This document shows, one piece after another, positions 15,285 through 24,517 of a stretch of DNA of 64,000 nucleotides. This stretch comes from Rodentibacter haemolyticus (GTDB lineage Bacteria > Pseudomonadota > Gammaproteobacteria > Enterobacterales > Pasteurellaceae), in NCBI RefSeq assembly GCF_015356115.1, contig NZ_CP063056.1, forward strand, positions 1,488,001 to 1,552,000, given 5' to 3'. Under the pieces are notes generated by a model that saw only the letters and a list, made by a program, of their open reading frames with translations, was not told the origin of the DNA and made no database searches. Made by a program: the position numbers and the translations under genes. Each line of letters starts with the position of its first letter. Position 1 is the stretch's first letter.

Positions 15285-17627
15285 CTATAAACTATAGGCC
15301 TTAATATAAGGTAGCTTCCCTTTTTCAAGCATTTCCTGAATATCGCTTTGGTGATCATTATTGCCTAAACCGCGCAACTCAAAAGTCACGCCGATACTAT
15401 TATCATACACGACTTCATCTTGTCTCTGATTCTGACGGCTGGTGACGTAACGTCTTGCACCGACACCTATCGCCCAACAACAACTGTTATATTGCACACC
15501 GATATATTGTTCCACCGGCTTTTTCAATGCTAGATCTTGGTAGTATTTTCCAACAACTGCCCAATTATCCGTCACTTCCCACGCAGCAACCATACCTAAT
15601 TGTCGAATGTCTTGATTATAAGCATTTGACGAGCGACCTAAATTTTGGTCGATATAAGCTTGGCTTGCATAACGGTAGTTCAACTGAATCAAATTATTTC
15701 TCGCCGGATTATATTCAATACTGGTATTTGCCAATGAGGTTTTCTTCAGCTGAGTGTCATATTGATAGCTGCCACGCCAGTTCCAATGATCATTGAGTTT
15801 CCAGTTAGATTCCAATGCCCAAGAGGAAGATGAACGTTGGGTGCTATTTGACGGATTATTATCAATTCGGGAATCCGTTAAATAATAGATTTGCCCGGCC
15901 GATAGGTTAAAACGCTCTGTTGAATGTCTGTCATAAAAGCGTGTAGTTCCCCCCACCGTTACCTGATTGGCGGAAGAAATGCGGTCTAAACCGCTATAAC
16001 GACGATCACGAAACAAAGAATAATAATCTTGTTGAACCAAGGCGGAATCATAACCAAAGCCTAAATAATCATTGGTTAATTTTGACCCGATATTGCTTTG
16101 ATCACGATATGGACGATACAAATATTGCACGTGCGGTTCAAAAGTTTGCGTGTAATCTTTTAAGAAAGTCGTACCACGCGCCAACACGGTTTGTAAATCA
16201 ACTTTAACCTGTGGAATGACACGATTTACCTTATGCTGAACATCCTCCGCCCCCGTACCTGGGCCTTTTTTCTGCTGATAACGGGTTGCGTAAAGTTTGG
16301 TTTCAATATTCAGGCTTCCGTATTTGTTTGACATTGAGCTCACCAAACTCGGTTCAAGGTGAAAACGCCATGCCGTTGGCATAAGACTGCTATCGTTATC
16401 AAACCGAACAGCCTGTGAGAACAATTTAAAATCTAACCAGCCATTCGCTAAATCATTTTTGTAATAGTTAAAATCTATTTGCGGTAAAGCACGATAAGGC
16501 CCCACCGAAACTTCATCAAAAATTTGGAATTGACGTGCCGAAATCACGAAATTGTAATGAGGTTGATAGTACGCAACGCGTGCATATTGATTGGCATAGC
16601 CATCCGTGCTACTTCCGTAATCAGAAGTGAAATCGGTAAAATAACGCTTATCACTTACACGGGTGTAATCTACATTAAAACGCCAATTTTGAAGAAAGGA
16701 GGAACTATGATTCCAATAGAAGAGATGACGTTTGCGGTTATCGCCATAGTATTCATCATAACGATCCCGTCCTAAATATTCACCGGCGATTTTACCTTCA
16801 CCGATAGGTATCAAATAACGAAGCTCGCCGTTTAATTGCCAACCACGATGAGACATATATTTCGGCGTGATTGTCGCATCATAATTCGGTGCAATATTCC
16901 AATAAATCGGTTGCGCAAACCAATAACCGTCACGGCTAGAACTTCCCGCACTCGGCATTAATAAACCGGAACGACGGCGATCACCGATTGGTAATTGCAA
17001 ATAAGGGGTATAAAAAATCGGTACGCCAAGCACTTTGAAACGGGCATGCCACATTTCCGCATATTCTTCTTTTACGTATTGGCGAATTTCCGAAGCATCT
17101 ACCGCCCAAGCATTATCCCCCGGTAAACAGGAAGTAAAGGTCGCATTTTTCATTACACGCGTATCATTATGCAACGCAATATGCTGTGCTTTACCACGTC
17201 CCTGGCGGCCAACCAATTGATAATCCGCTTCAGTGACGTTACCGTCTTTGGAATCAAGATTAAAATCGGCACTTTGCCCTAACATATTGATTTGATCGTC
17301 TTTATAATCAAATCCACCATTTACATAAGCAAAACGCTGAAGTGCCGTGCCTTCACCAATTTGTTTTACTTCTACGGAATCCGCAAGCAGGTGACGATGA
17401 CCTTGTTTCAGTTCCGCCTTTCCTTTGTAAATTGCGTTTGTCGGCTGATTGATTTCCGCCTCATCCGCTTCAATATAAACCGGTAAGTCATTCGGCTCAC
17501 CGGATACCTTTTCACCGGAAAACTTCGGTACACCCGTTAAACATTGCGAGCGTAAATCCGCAAAGCTCATTTGGCTGTAAAGTGCGGTCAAAATAGAGAG
17601 CGAAATTAAAGTATATTTTTTATTCAT
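15285..17627 (-). CDS. lptD: LPS-assembly outer membrane protein LptD
   Basis: 780 aa. It is the outer-membrane barrel that, with LptE, inserts lipooligosaccharide into the outer leaflet. Signal peptide MNKKYTLISLSILTALYSQMSFA; N-terminal LptA-like jellyroll (about residues 45-190, with YIEADEAEINQPTNAIYKG); then a long beta-barrel rich in aromatic strands. The four cysteines expected for the two interdomain disulfides are present: Cys29 (RSQCLTG), one near 167 (TFTSCLPGD) and the adjacent pair near 720 (YNSCCWAIG). A -10 TATAAT with -35 TTGTTG lies upstream at 17660-17689, inside the end of tag. Confidence 0.97.
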   Translation of the reverse strand: MNKKYTLISLSILTALYSQMSFADLRSQCLTGVPKFSGEKVSGEPNDLPVYIEADEAEINQPTNAIYKGKAELKQGHRHLLADSVEVKQIGEGTALQRFAYVNGGFDYKDDQINMLGQSADFNLDSKDGNVTEADYQLVGRQGRGKAQHIALHNDTRVMKNATFTSCLPGDNAWAVDASEIRQYVKEEYAEMWHARFKVLGVPIFYTPYLQLPIGDRRRSGLLMPSAGSSSRDGYWFAQPIYWNIAPNYDATITPKYMSHRGWQLNGELRYLIPIGEGKIAGEYLGRDRYDEYYGDNRKRHLFYWNHSSSFLQNWRFNVDYTRVSDKRYFTDFTSDYGSSTDGYANQYARVAYYQPHYNFVISARQFQIFDEVSVGPYRALPQIDFNYYKNDLANGWLDFKLFSQAVRFDNDSSLMPTAWRFHLEPSLVSSMSNKYGSLNIETKLYATRYQQKKGPGTGAEDVQHKVNRVIPQVKVDLQTVLARGTTFLKDYTQTFEPHVQYLYRPYRDQSNIGSKLTNDYLGFGYDSALVQQDYYSLFRDRRYSGLDRISSANQVTVGGTTRFYDRHSTERFNLSAGQIYYLTDSRIDNNPSNSTQRSSSSWALESNWKLNDHWNWRGSYQYDTQLKKTSLANTSIEYNPARNNLIQLNYRYASQAYIDQNLGRSSNAYNQDIRQLGMVAAWEVTDNWAVVGKYYQDLALKKPVEQYIGVQYNSCCWAIGVGARRYVTSRQNQRQDEVVYDNSIGVTFELRGLGNNDHQSDIQEMLEKGKLPYIKAYSL

Positions 17628-17659
17628 AATTCAATTTTTTCATTGACGAAATTGGAGCG

Positions 17660-17689
17660 ATTATACTGGAAGATCATTTGCAACAACAA
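17660..17689 (-). promoter_or_regulatory. Putative sigma70 promoter of lptD
   Basis: On the minus strand: TTGTTG (17689-17684), 18-bp spacer, TATAAT (17665-17660), 33 bp before the lptD ATG. It overlaps the last codons of the upstream tag gene, so lptD can be transcribed independently of the tag-aroE cluster. Confidence 0.55.
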
Positions 17690-18222
17690 CCATTAATGTG
17701 GTCATTGACTAATCCCATCGATTGCATAAAGGCATAGCAGGTGGTTTCCCCCACAAATACAAACCCTCGTTTTTTTAACGCTTTTGACATCGCTTTAGAG
17801 ATTTCTGTCTTTGCAGGCACGACGGATAAATCCGGTATATCATTGACTATCGGCTTATGATCGACAAAAGACCAAATAAAATCGCTAAAATTTTCACCGC
17901 ACTTTTCCATCTCAAGAAATGCTTTCGCATTTTTCACAATGGCTTCCAATTTTGCACGGTGACGAATTAGCCCCTCATTTTTCATAAGTTCATCAATATC
18001 AAGTGTGGTCATTTTCGCCACTTTTTTTGGTTCGAATTGATAAAATGCTTTGCGATAAGCATCACGTTTTTTCAAAACGGTGATCCACGAAAGCCCGGCT
18101 TGTTGCCCTTCCAGACAAATTTTTTCAAATAATTTCCGGCTATCAAATTCAGGCTTGCCCCATTCATTATCATGATAATCAATGTAAATCGGTAATTTTC
18201 CAACCCATGAACATCTTGTCAT
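17674..18222 (-). CDS. tag: DNA-3-methyladenine glycosylase I
   Basis: 182 aa base-excision repair enzyme removing 3-methyladenine. N-terminal MTRCSWVGKLPIYIDYHDNEWG contains the Cys and His that bind the structural zinc together with the C-terminal HINGCCCK. The helix-hairpin-helix-like catalytic part has GLSWITVLKKRDAYRKAF and ANAF-type residues further on. Its ATG overlaps the aroE stop by 4 bases (18219-18222), so it is translationally coupled to aroE. Same-strand order tsaC, aroE, tag is typical for this family of genomes. Confidence 0.95.
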   Translation of the reverse strand: MTRCSWVGKLPIYIDYHDNEWGKPEFDSRKLFEKICLEGQQAGLSWITVLKKRDAYRKAFYQFEPKKVAKMTTLDIDELMKNEGLIRHRAKLEAIVKNAKAFLEMEKCGENFSDFIWSFVDHKPIVNDIPDLSVVPAKTEISKAMSKALKKRGFVFVGETTCYAFMQSMGLVNDHINGCCCK

Positions 18223-19037
18223 CGCATTTCCTTTTTGAGTTGTGAATAAACCGCAGCAAAATCAGGCATAATGCCACGCCATAAATAAAACGAATGCGCC
18301 GCTTGCGCCACTAACATACCAAAACCATCGCTTACCTTTGTCAATCCTAAACTTTTGCAGAAGGCAATAAATGGGGTATCCGCCCTTTGAGCGTATTGCA
18401 TATCATAAAAGGCGTTGCCGAGTTGCAGAATTTCCGCTGAAACCGAGACGGTATTGCCGCTTAATCCGGCAGAGGTTGCGTTAATAATGAGATCATAAGA
18501 TTGCGGAGGAATGCTATCCATTGCCACGGCTTGAATATTGCCATAAGGTTGAAATTTATCGGCAAGAGTTTGCGCTTTGGCTAAAGTGCGGTTGGTCAGC
18601 ACGATATTTTGCTGAGCTTGCAACAAAGGCAATAACACGCCCTTTGTTGCCCCCCCTGCGCCTAAAATCAGAATTCGTTGGTTGGGTTTTATCCAATTTA
18701 ATCGTTCCAAATCCGTTACCAAACCAATGCCGTCCGTATTATCCGCATACCATCTTCCGTCCTCTAATTTTTTCAGAGTATTACAGGCTTCCGCCAGCTT
18801 CGCCCGCTCGCTCCGTTCATCAGCTAGTTGATAGGCGGGTTCTTTGAAAGGAGAAGTGATATTACAACCTTTTGCGCCTTCAGCAAAAAAAACGGTAAGT
18901 TGTTGCTCAAAGGTTTCAAGATCGCCTAATTTCGCAACATATTCTATGTTTTGTTGAGTTTGTTGCGCAAATTTGCTTTGAATCAACGGTGATTTACTTT
19001 GTGCAATAGGATTACCCCATACAGCATAACGATCCAT
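18219..19037 (-). CDS. aroE: Shikimate dehydrogenase AroE
   Basis: 272 aa NADP-dependent reductase turning 3-dehydroshikimate into shikimate in aromatic amino acid synthesis. The shikimate-binding AQSKSPLIQ motif (residues 12-20), the catalytic Lys in SPFKEPAYQ and Asp in YADNTDGIGLV, and the NADP loop LGAGGATKGVLLPL are all intact. C-terminal GFGMLVAQAAHSFYLWRG matches the family. It starts 3 nt after tsaC and overlaps tag. A second, diverged AroE-like gene lies at 31790-32611 in this window. Confidence 0.96.
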   Translation of the reverse strand: MDRYAVWGNPIAQSKSPLIQSKFAQQTQQNIEYVAKLGDLETFEQQLTVFFAEGAKGCNITSPFKEPAYQLADERSERAKLAEACNTLKKLEDGRWYADNTDGIGLVTDLERLNWIKPNQRILILGAGGATKGVLLPLLQAQQNIVLTNRTLAKAQTLADKFQPYGNIQAVAMDSIPPQSYDLIINATSAGLSGNTVSVSAEILQLGNAFYDMQYAQRADTPFIAFCKSLGLTKVSDGFGMLVAQAAHSFYLWRGIMPDFAAVYSQLKKEMR

Positions 19038-19040
19038 AAA

Positions 19041-19592
19041 TTATCCTTGTCTAAAAAGTTGATTGGTGAGCAAATCGCGAATTTCGGAGGGATTTTCTGC
19101 ATTACCGACAACCTCCTCCAATACAGGGAAATTCTCGCCGAATTGCAACCGCACTTCCTCTGCCGTACGGCAAGGCGAAGCCCCCGTCAAATTGGCACTG
19201 GTGGAGGTCAGTGCAAAACCCGTTGCTTGGCAAAGCGCTTTCACCGCAGGATGACGGCATAAACGCACCGCAATGCTATCAAATTTTCCGGTCAGAAAGT
19301 TTGGCACATCTTCTTTCGCCGGTACAACCCAAGTTGTAGGGGTGGCGTACTCACCTTTTAATAAAGCAATGTGCGCCTCGTTCAAACGGGTAAAATCAAT
19401 GAATGGCGAAAAATAAACCAAACTAGGGGCGACCAAAATCAAGCCTTTTTCCATTGGGCGTTGTTTCAAATTAAGTAATTTTTTGACCGCACTTTCGCTT
19501 AACGGATTGCAGCCTAAACCGAACACCGCCTCGGTAGGATAAGCGACAACTTGATTTTGCACCAGATATGCAGCGATTTGTTGTAAATTCAT
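19041..19592 (-). CDS. tsaC: Threonylcarbamoyl-AMP synthase TsaC
   Basis: 183 aa YrdC-type enzyme. It makes threonylcarbamoyl-AMP from threonine, bicarbonate and ATP, the first step of the tRNA t6A37 modification. Motifs: VVAYPTEAVFGLGCNP near residue 15, the KxR-type LKQRPMEKGLIL, TWVVPAKEDVP, SIAVRLCRHP, and TSTSANLTGASP near residue 130. The ATG overlaps the preceding zinc-ribbon gene by 4 bases (19589-19592), and the stop is 3 nt before aroE, so this is one tight operon. Confidence 0.95.
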   Translation of the reverse strand: MNLQQIAAYLVQNQVVAYPTEAVFGLGCNPLSESAVKKLLNLKQRPMEKGLILVAPSLVYFSPFIDFTRLNEAHIALLKGEYATPTTWVVPAKEDVPNFLTGKFDSIAVRLCRHPAVKALCQATGFALTSTSANLTGASPCRTAEEVRLQFGENFPVLEEVVGNAENPSEIRDLLTNQLFRQG

Positions 19593-20131
19593 TTAGAAAT
19601 CTCAAAAATATGGCGACAAGTTTTTTTTGCACATTGCATCACCTTTTTTTCCTCATTTTCACTTTTCACTAAAGCAAGGGGAAAATGGCATTTCGGGCAA
19701 GGGGATTCACAGGGTTTTGCCGGAAGAGAAAATTTACAATGGGGAAAATTATCACAACCATAAAAGGTTTTTCCTTGTCGCCCACGGCGTGCGACTAAAT
19801 TCCCCGTTTGACATTCCGGACAAGCCGTTTGAGTTTCCGTTTTCTGATCTTCATGTGCGACAAAATCGCATTCCGGATAAGCACTGCAACCGATAAACAT
19901 ACCGAATGCGCCTTGTTTTAATTGCAAAACCGAGCCGCATTGAGGGCAAGTTTCGTCCAGTTCCTTCAATACCTTATTTTCCACCCGTTGCAAGGGGCGT
20001 AGATAATCACATTGCGGATAGGCACTGCAACCTAAAAACAGCCCTTTTTTGCCTTGTTTTATCTGCAAAATCGCATCGCATTGAGGGCAATATTGTTCTT
20101 GTTTTGTGTGCTGAAAAAGGGATTGACTCAT
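19589..20131 (-). CDS. yrdD: Topoisomerase I C-terminal-like zinc-ribbon protein YrdD
   Basis: 180 aa made of four zinc ribbons of the topoisomerase I C-terminal type: CPQCDAIL...CDYL, CPQCGSVL...CDFV, CPECQTGN...CKFS and CPKCHFPL...CRHI, with the repeated GCSAYPQCD core. Such stand-alone proteins bind single-stranded DNA or RNA, but no firm role is known. It opens the operon with tsaC, aroE and tag, as yrdD does in E. coli, and overlaps tsaC by 4 bases. Confidence 0.88.
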   Translation of the reverse strand: MSQSLFQHTKQEQYCPQCDAILQIKQGKKGLFLGCSAYPQCDYLRPLQRVENKVLKELDETCPQCGSVLQLKQGAFGMFIGCSAYPECDFVAHEDQKTETQTACPECQTGNLVARRGRQGKTFYGCDNFPHCKFSLPAKPCESPCPKCHFPLALVKSENEEKKVMQCAKKTCRHIFEISK

Positions 20132-20154
20132 CTTATTAATTTAATATCCATATA

Positions 20155-22089
20155 TTAGGCATTCAACATTTCTTCTAAGCTTTCTTGCGATGCCATCCAT
20201 TCTGTTTCTACACCTTCTAATGCTTTTTTGGCATCCACTTGTTGACTCAAAAGTGCGGTCAATTTTTCTTTATTTTCCGACTGATAAAGTGCCGAATCCG
20301 CCAGTTGATTTTCTATTTCCGCCAGCTGCTCGGAAAAACGGGTCATTTTCTCTTCCAGTTGGGCAATTTTTTTACGCAATGGTGCGGTTTGTTGACGTAA
20401 TTCGGCTTCACGGCGTTTTTGTTCTTTACGGTTGAGATAAGCGTTAGGCTCTGAATTCGTGTTTTCTGTCGGCGTATTTTCTTCCTTTGACTTTGCAGAA
20501 GAGAGGTTATTTTGCTCTATCAACCACTTTTGATAATCCTCCAAATCACCTTTAAATTCCTCTACTTGTTTGTCATGCACCAAATAAAATTCTTCCACAG
20601 TATTACGTAATAAATGGCGATCGTGCGACACCACTACCAATGAGCCTTCGTAATCAACCAAGGCTTCCGTTAACGCTTGGCGCATATCAAGATCTAAGTG
20701 GTTGGTCGGTTCATCAAGCAACAGTAAATTGGGGCGTTGCCACACTATTAAGGCTAAAACCAAACGGGCTTTTTCACCGCCGGAAAAAGATGAAACGGGT
20801 TGATTGACTTTATCACCGTGAAACGCAAAGCTACCGAGATAATCACGAACTTGTTGCTCCGTTTGTTCCGGTGCAAGTTTTTGCATATGCCATAAAGCGG
20901 ATTCTTCGGCACGCAACGTATCCAACTGATGTTGTGCAAAATAGCCGAGTTGTACGCCTTTGGCAAGCTGAATCGTACCGGAAAGTGCGGTCAATTCGCC
21001 TGCCAAAAGTTTAATCAGGGTGGATTTTCCCGCACCGTTTTTTCCCAGCAAGCCAATGCGCGAACCCGGTACGAGATTGAGTTTAATTTTACTCAGAATT
21101 TCAACCGCACTTTCGCTGCTGCCATAACCTGCACTGGCTTGCTCTATCATCACTAAAGGATTCGGCAAGGATTGCGGCGCACGAAAGGAAAAAGTAAACG
21201 GATTATCCGCATAAGCCGGGGCAATCAATTCCATACGCTCCAAGGCTTTCACGCGGCTTTGAGCCTGTTTGGCTTTTGTCGCTTTGGCTTTAAAGCGATC
21301 AATGTAACTTTGCAAATGGGCGATTTTTTGTTGTTGCTGGCGATACATTGCCGCCTGTTGCGCTAGCTTGGTGGCACGTTGAACTTCAAAAGAGGAATAA
21401 TCCCCCGTGTATTCATTCAATTTTTGATGTTCAATATGTAGGATTTTATTGACGATCGGATCAAGAAAATCGCGATCGTGAGAAATCAACACCAATGTGC
21501 CTTGATAGTTCACTAACCAGCGTTCCAACCAAATTACCGCATCCAAATCCAAATGGTTGGTGGGTTCATCAAGCAATAACAAATCCGAAGGGCAAAGCAA
21601 GGCTTGCGCCAAATTCAACCGCATTCTCCAACCGCCTGAAAATGATTTTACCCTCTGCGTTGTTTCCGCCTGAGTGAAACCTAAACCGTGCAACAAGGTT
21701 TCCGCACGGGATTGAATAGTCCACGCATTAATGGCATCGAGCCTGTCGTGAATATATGCAATCGCATTTCCATCATCGCGTTCGTTCGCTTTCTCAAGTT
21801 CTGCCTGTAAACGGCAATATTCACGATCGCCCTGGATCACATAATCTAAGGCGGAAATCTCCAACGCCGGTGTTTCTTGATTCACCCACGACACCGTCCA
21901 GTTTGACGGATAAGTGATTTCTCCCCCTTCCGGTTGAAGTTCTTTTTTTAGCAAAGCGAACAAAGAGGACTTACCGCAACCGTTTTTTCCCACCAGGCCT
22001 ACTTTTTGTTTTGGGTTAATCGTTGCCGTTGCATTTTCAAGCAATTCGGTTTGCCCACGTTTTAAGGAAATATTATTAAATACAATCAT
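20155..22089 (-). CDS. yheS: ABC-F family ATPase YheS
   Basis: 644 aa soluble protein with two ABC ATPase domains and no membrane segments. Walker A GLVGKNGCGKSSLFAL (about residue 34) and GLLGKNGAGKSTLIKL (about 345); signatures SFSGGWRMRLNLAQAL and SFSGGEKARLVLAL; Walker B LLLLDEPTNHLDL in both. A linker rich in Gln and Lys (KATKAKQAQSRVKALERM) between the domains and a C-terminal coiled coil (about 540-640) are typical of ABC-F proteins, which act on ribosomes. The YheS subgroup is the best fit. Two uptake signal sequences lie in the gene. Confidence 0.92.
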   Translation of the reverse strand: MIVFNNISLKRGQTELLENATATINPKQKVGLVGKNGCGKSSLFALLKKELQPEGGEITYPSNWTVSWVNQETPALEISALDYVIQGDREYCRLQAELEKANERDDGNAIAYIHDRLDAINAWTIQSRAETLLHGLGFTQAETTQRVKSFSGGWRMRLNLAQALLCPSDLLLLDEPTNHLDLDAVIWLERWLVNYQGTLVLISHDRDFLDPIVNKILHIEHQKLNEYTGDYSSFEVQRATKLAQQAAMYRQQQQKIAHLQSYIDRFKAKATKAKQAQSRVKALERMELIAPAYADNPFTFSFRAPQSLPNPLVMIEQASAGYGSSESAVEILSKIKLNLVPGSRIGLLGKNGAGKSTLIKLLAGELTALSGTIQLAKGVQLGYFAQHQLDTLRAEESALWHMQKLAPEQTEQQVRDYLGSFAFHGDKVNQPVSSFSGGEKARLVLALIVWQRPNLLLLDEPTNHLDLDMRQALTEALVDYEGSLVVVSHDRHLLRNTVEEFYLVHDKQVEEFKGDLEDYQKWLIEQNNLSSAKSKEENTPTENTNSEPNAYLNRKEQKRREAELRQQTAPLRKKIAQLEEKMTRFSEQLAEIENQLADSALYQSENKEKLTALLSQQVDAKKALEGVETEWMASQESLEEMLNA

Positions 22090-22112
22090 TTTATTTCAAT
22101 TAAAGCCAAAAA

Positions 22113-22430
22113 CTAATATGCCGTATCCACCGGCAATTCTGCCTTTATCCAAGCCTCAAATCCGCCAATCACACTATATACGTTCTCATAGCCTTGTTCT
22201 GCCAAGAAAGTCGCTACGTTACGGCTACTTACGCCGTGGTAGCAACTAATAATGATTGGTGAATCGAAGTCCACCCGTTCTTCAAATTGTAAAAAACTTT
22301 GATTGGTCAAATGGAACGCACCTTTAGGGTGAGAATAAGTATAACGTTGTTCATCACGTACATCGGCAAGCATTGCGCCTTGCTGCGCCATTTCCCAAGC
22401 TTGTTGCGGGGTGATTTCTTTAAATGACAT
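22113..22430 (-). CDS. glpE: Thiosulfate sulfurtransferase GlpE
   Basis: 105 aa single-domain rhodanese. The catalytic loop is ISCYHGVSSRN with Cys63, close to the E. coli position, and the CH2-like motif MLADVRDEQRY carries the conserved Asp-Arg. It transfers sulfane sulfur from thiosulfate to cyanide or thioredoxin in vitro. It lies 23 nt before yheS on the same strand. No glycerol-3-phosphate genes are nearby, unlike in E. coli. Upstream is an R2 repeat that joins it to the RarD-like gene. Confidence 0.93.
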   Translation of the reverse strand: MSFKEITPQQAWEMAQQGAMLADVRDEQRYTYSHPKGAFHLTNQSFLQFEERVDFDSPIIISCYHGVSSRNVATFLAEQGYENVYSVIGGFEAWIKAELPVDTAY

Positions 22431-22457
22431 TATAAAGATCCTTTTGCGTGCTGTTTG

Positions 22458-22565
22458 TATAGTAAATTAAATTTAAAAATGTCTACGGCATTGCTGCGCC
22501 TCACGGTACTATTTGTACTGTCTTCGGATTGCGGCTTTGTATCCGTTTTTATTTAATTCACTACA
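22458..22565. repeat. Correia-like small inverted-repeat element family R2, copy 2
   Basis: 108 bp with imperfect terminal inverted repeats TATAGTAAATTAAATTTAAA and, reverse-complemented from the other end, TGTAGTGAATTAAATAAAAA. The interior shares GCTGCGCC, CTATTTGTAC and GCGGCTTTGTATCC with copy 1 at 11627. It covers the 3' end of the RarD-like gene and supplies its last 18 codons and stop. Confidence 0.8.
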
Positions 22566-23414
22566 CACGCCATCAATAATCACGAGGCTCATCGCCAAGG
22601 CTAAACAGATAAAAAGCGGATAACTTTCTCCATCAATTTGTTCACCGATAAAAAATGAAACAAACACCATCATAATGGTTTCGACATAACCCAAAAGCCC
22701 AAGCAAATTCATCGGCAACATATTACTGGCTATCACATAGGCAATTAATGCCGTACCACTGATAAAACCTAGCATCACAAGCAATCCCCAAATATTCGGA
22801 TTGCTTTGTTCAACCGTCACAAAATTTGTTTTCAAGGCAAAATAAACACTTATCGGCATTAAACAGAATATTTCAAGACAAAAGGAAGCAAGATCGGTAT
22901 TTTTCAATGCTTTTCGGATAGAAAAATAAGCCGTGTAACCCACGGAAACGACAATCGCCTCCCAAGATAATCCGCCTTTCATTATGATATTAGAAATCAC
23001 ACCAATCGTTGCAATAACAACCGCGATAAATTTAAGGGTAGAAATACGTTCTTTGAAAATTAATCTTCCTGCTGCCACCATCACTATCGGCAATAATAAA
23101 TAGCCGAAAGAAACACTCATTGAGCTACCGTTATTCGGCGCCCAAAGAAAAAGCCACATTTGAAAGCCCATTAATGCGCCGCAAATCAAATAAGAGAGGG
23201 CAAAGTGCGGTTGTTTTCGGAGATGTTTTAGGCGGGTAATCAGCGATTCTTTCTGTTTGAATATCAATACGGCAAATACCACAAAAGGAAAGGTAAAAAT
23301 CATTCGATAACCAAAAATATCCGTTCCGCTCAAAGGCTTAAGTAGTGTGGAAAAATAATACATATAGCCGAATAAAAAAGAGGCTAATAATGAAGTAAAA
23401 ACACCTTTAAACAT
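22509..23414 (-). CDS. RarD/EamA-family permease
   Basis: 301 aa with about ten hydrophobic helices, two EamA-type halves and family motifs FGYMYYFSTLLKPLSG near the N-terminus and FGYLLLPIVMVAAGRLIFKERI near residue 105. RarD proteins are drug/metabolite-superfamily permeases of uncertain substrate. It lies 30 nt downstream of ilvY on the same strand, an arrangement I recall from H. influenzae. The last 18 residues (from CSELNKNGYKAAIRR) are encoded by the R2 repeat 22458-22565, so the natural C-terminus has been replaced; the polar tail after the last helix probably does not disturb the fold. Confidence 0.85.
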   Translation of the reverse strand: MFKGVFTSLLASFLFGYMYYFSTLLKPLSGTDIFGYRMIFTFPFVVFAVLIFKQKESLITRLKHLRKQPHFALSYLICGALMGFQMWLFLWAPNNGSSMSVSFGYLLLPIVMVAAGRLIFKERISTLKFIAVVIATIGVISNIIMKGGLSWEAIVVSVGYTAYFSIRKALKNTDLASFCLEIFCLMPISVYFALKTNFVTVEQSNPNIWGLLVMLGFISGTALIAYVIASNMLPMNLLGLLGYVETIMMVFVSFFIGEQIDGESYPLFICLALAMSLVIIDGVCSELNKNGYKAAIRRQYK

Positions 23415-23444
23415 AAATACTCCTTAAATTTTACTGTGTTCATT

Positions 23445-24323
23445 CTATTCCAACATAGCCCAAAATGCACGGATTAAGGGATGCGCTAAATGCCTTTTCT
23501 GTGTACAAATCCCCAACTCAAAAGGCTCAATCGGTACATCTAAATTTAAACGGGAAATTTGATTATTCATCGGGCTGTTATTAATCACTTCATCAGGCAA
23601 CATCGCTAAGCCGAATCCCAACCCAACCATAGGTACAATCCCCTCGTGTCCGGCAACAGTGGCATAAATCTTAGGATGGTTAATTTTTTTCTCACGTAGC
23701 CATTGTTCGATCCGCTGCCGTGCGTGACCTTCCACAGGAAAAATAAAAGGCATTTGTTGCCAGTTGATCGGCTTTTCTTGCAACAACTGGGTGGCTAAAC
23801 AAGCAATACGCGGTGCAATCAACGAAAGTTTAATATCATCGATTTTATGAAATGCGATGCTTGCCGGTAGATGGTTAGGCTTTCCTGCAAGCGCGAGATC
23901 CGTTTGTTGGGTTTGAATTAACTCGACCGCGAGTGCCGGATCGCCGGTGGTGAGTTGAATTTCCACCTTCGGATAACGCTGACGAAACTGCTTTAATATC
24001 TGTGGCAAGTGACTGTAAGACGCAGTAACGGAACAAAAAAGTTTAAGTTCACCGCTCAGTTCATCGGATTCATCTTTAAGCTGTTGTTTAAATTGCTGCC
24101 AATTCTGCCATTCGTTTTTGGCAAATTGATAAAATTTTTCCCCCTTTTCCGTTAAGCATACTTGACGGTTATCACGAATAAAAAGCCTGTGCCCAATCTC
24201 TTCTTCTATTCGCTGAATTTGACGTGAAAGCGTGGAGGGAGACATATGGTTTTGATTGGCAGTTTTGGCGAAGTTTTGGGTATCCGCTAATTTAGTGAAA
24301 AGGTAGAGATCTTGAAAATCCAT
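23445..24323 (-). CDS. ilvY: LysR-type activator IlvY
   Basis: 292 aa. N-terminal LysR helix-turn-helix (MDFQDLYLFTKLADTQNFAKTA to SPSTLSRQIQRIEEEIGHRLF, residues 1-55) and the two-lobed effector domain. It is transcribed away from ilvC with 194 bp between starts, the classic ilvY-ilvC arrangement in which IlvY activates ilvC in response to acetolactate or acetohydroxybutyrate. A TTGCA-N5-TGCAA palindrome lies in the divergent region. Assignment rests on context plus family. Confidence 0.92.
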   Translation of the reverse strand: MDFQDLYLFTKLADTQNFAKTANQNHMSPSTLSRQIQRIEEEIGHRLFIRDNRQVCLTEKGEKFYQFAKNEWQNWQQFKQQLKDESDELSGELKLFCSVTASYSHLPQILKQFRQRYPKVEIQLTTGDPALAVELIQTQQTDLALAGKPNHLPASIAFHKIDDIKLSLIAPRIACLATQLLQEKPINWQQMPFIFPVEGHARQRIEQWLREKKINHPKIYATVAGHEGIVPMVGLGFGLAMLPDEVINNSPMNNQISRLNLDVPIEPFELGICTQKRHLAHPLIRAFWAMLE

Positions 24324-24390
24324 ACAATCGTCCTCTTAAATAATTGTTATCAGGGTTTTGCTTAACGAGCAAAACACTCAAAGCAACTGA

Positions 24391-24405
24391 TTGCAAAAAT
24401 TGCAA
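24391..24405. promoter_or_regulatory. Candidate IlvY operator in the ilvY-ilvC divergent region
   Basis: TTGCAAAAATTGCAA is a perfect 5-bp inverted repeat with a 5-nt centre, of LysR-site type, placed 67 bp from the ilvY start and 113 bp from the ilvC start. Assignment to IlvY is inference from position. A TACAAT -10-like box for ilvC lies at 24485. Confidence 0.5.
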
Positions 24406-24517
24406 CGCTAAATACCAATAATATCACTTTACGCAATAACAAAAAATCTTATAATTTCATTAAAAATATGCAAACACAACATCATACAATCATTCACCCT
24501 TACACAAAGGAAAACAT

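Noticed and set aside
15053..15358. 101-codon frame on the minus strand between lptD and mobB
   Set aside because: It runs through the lptD terminator and an R1 repeat, and shows no family resemblance.
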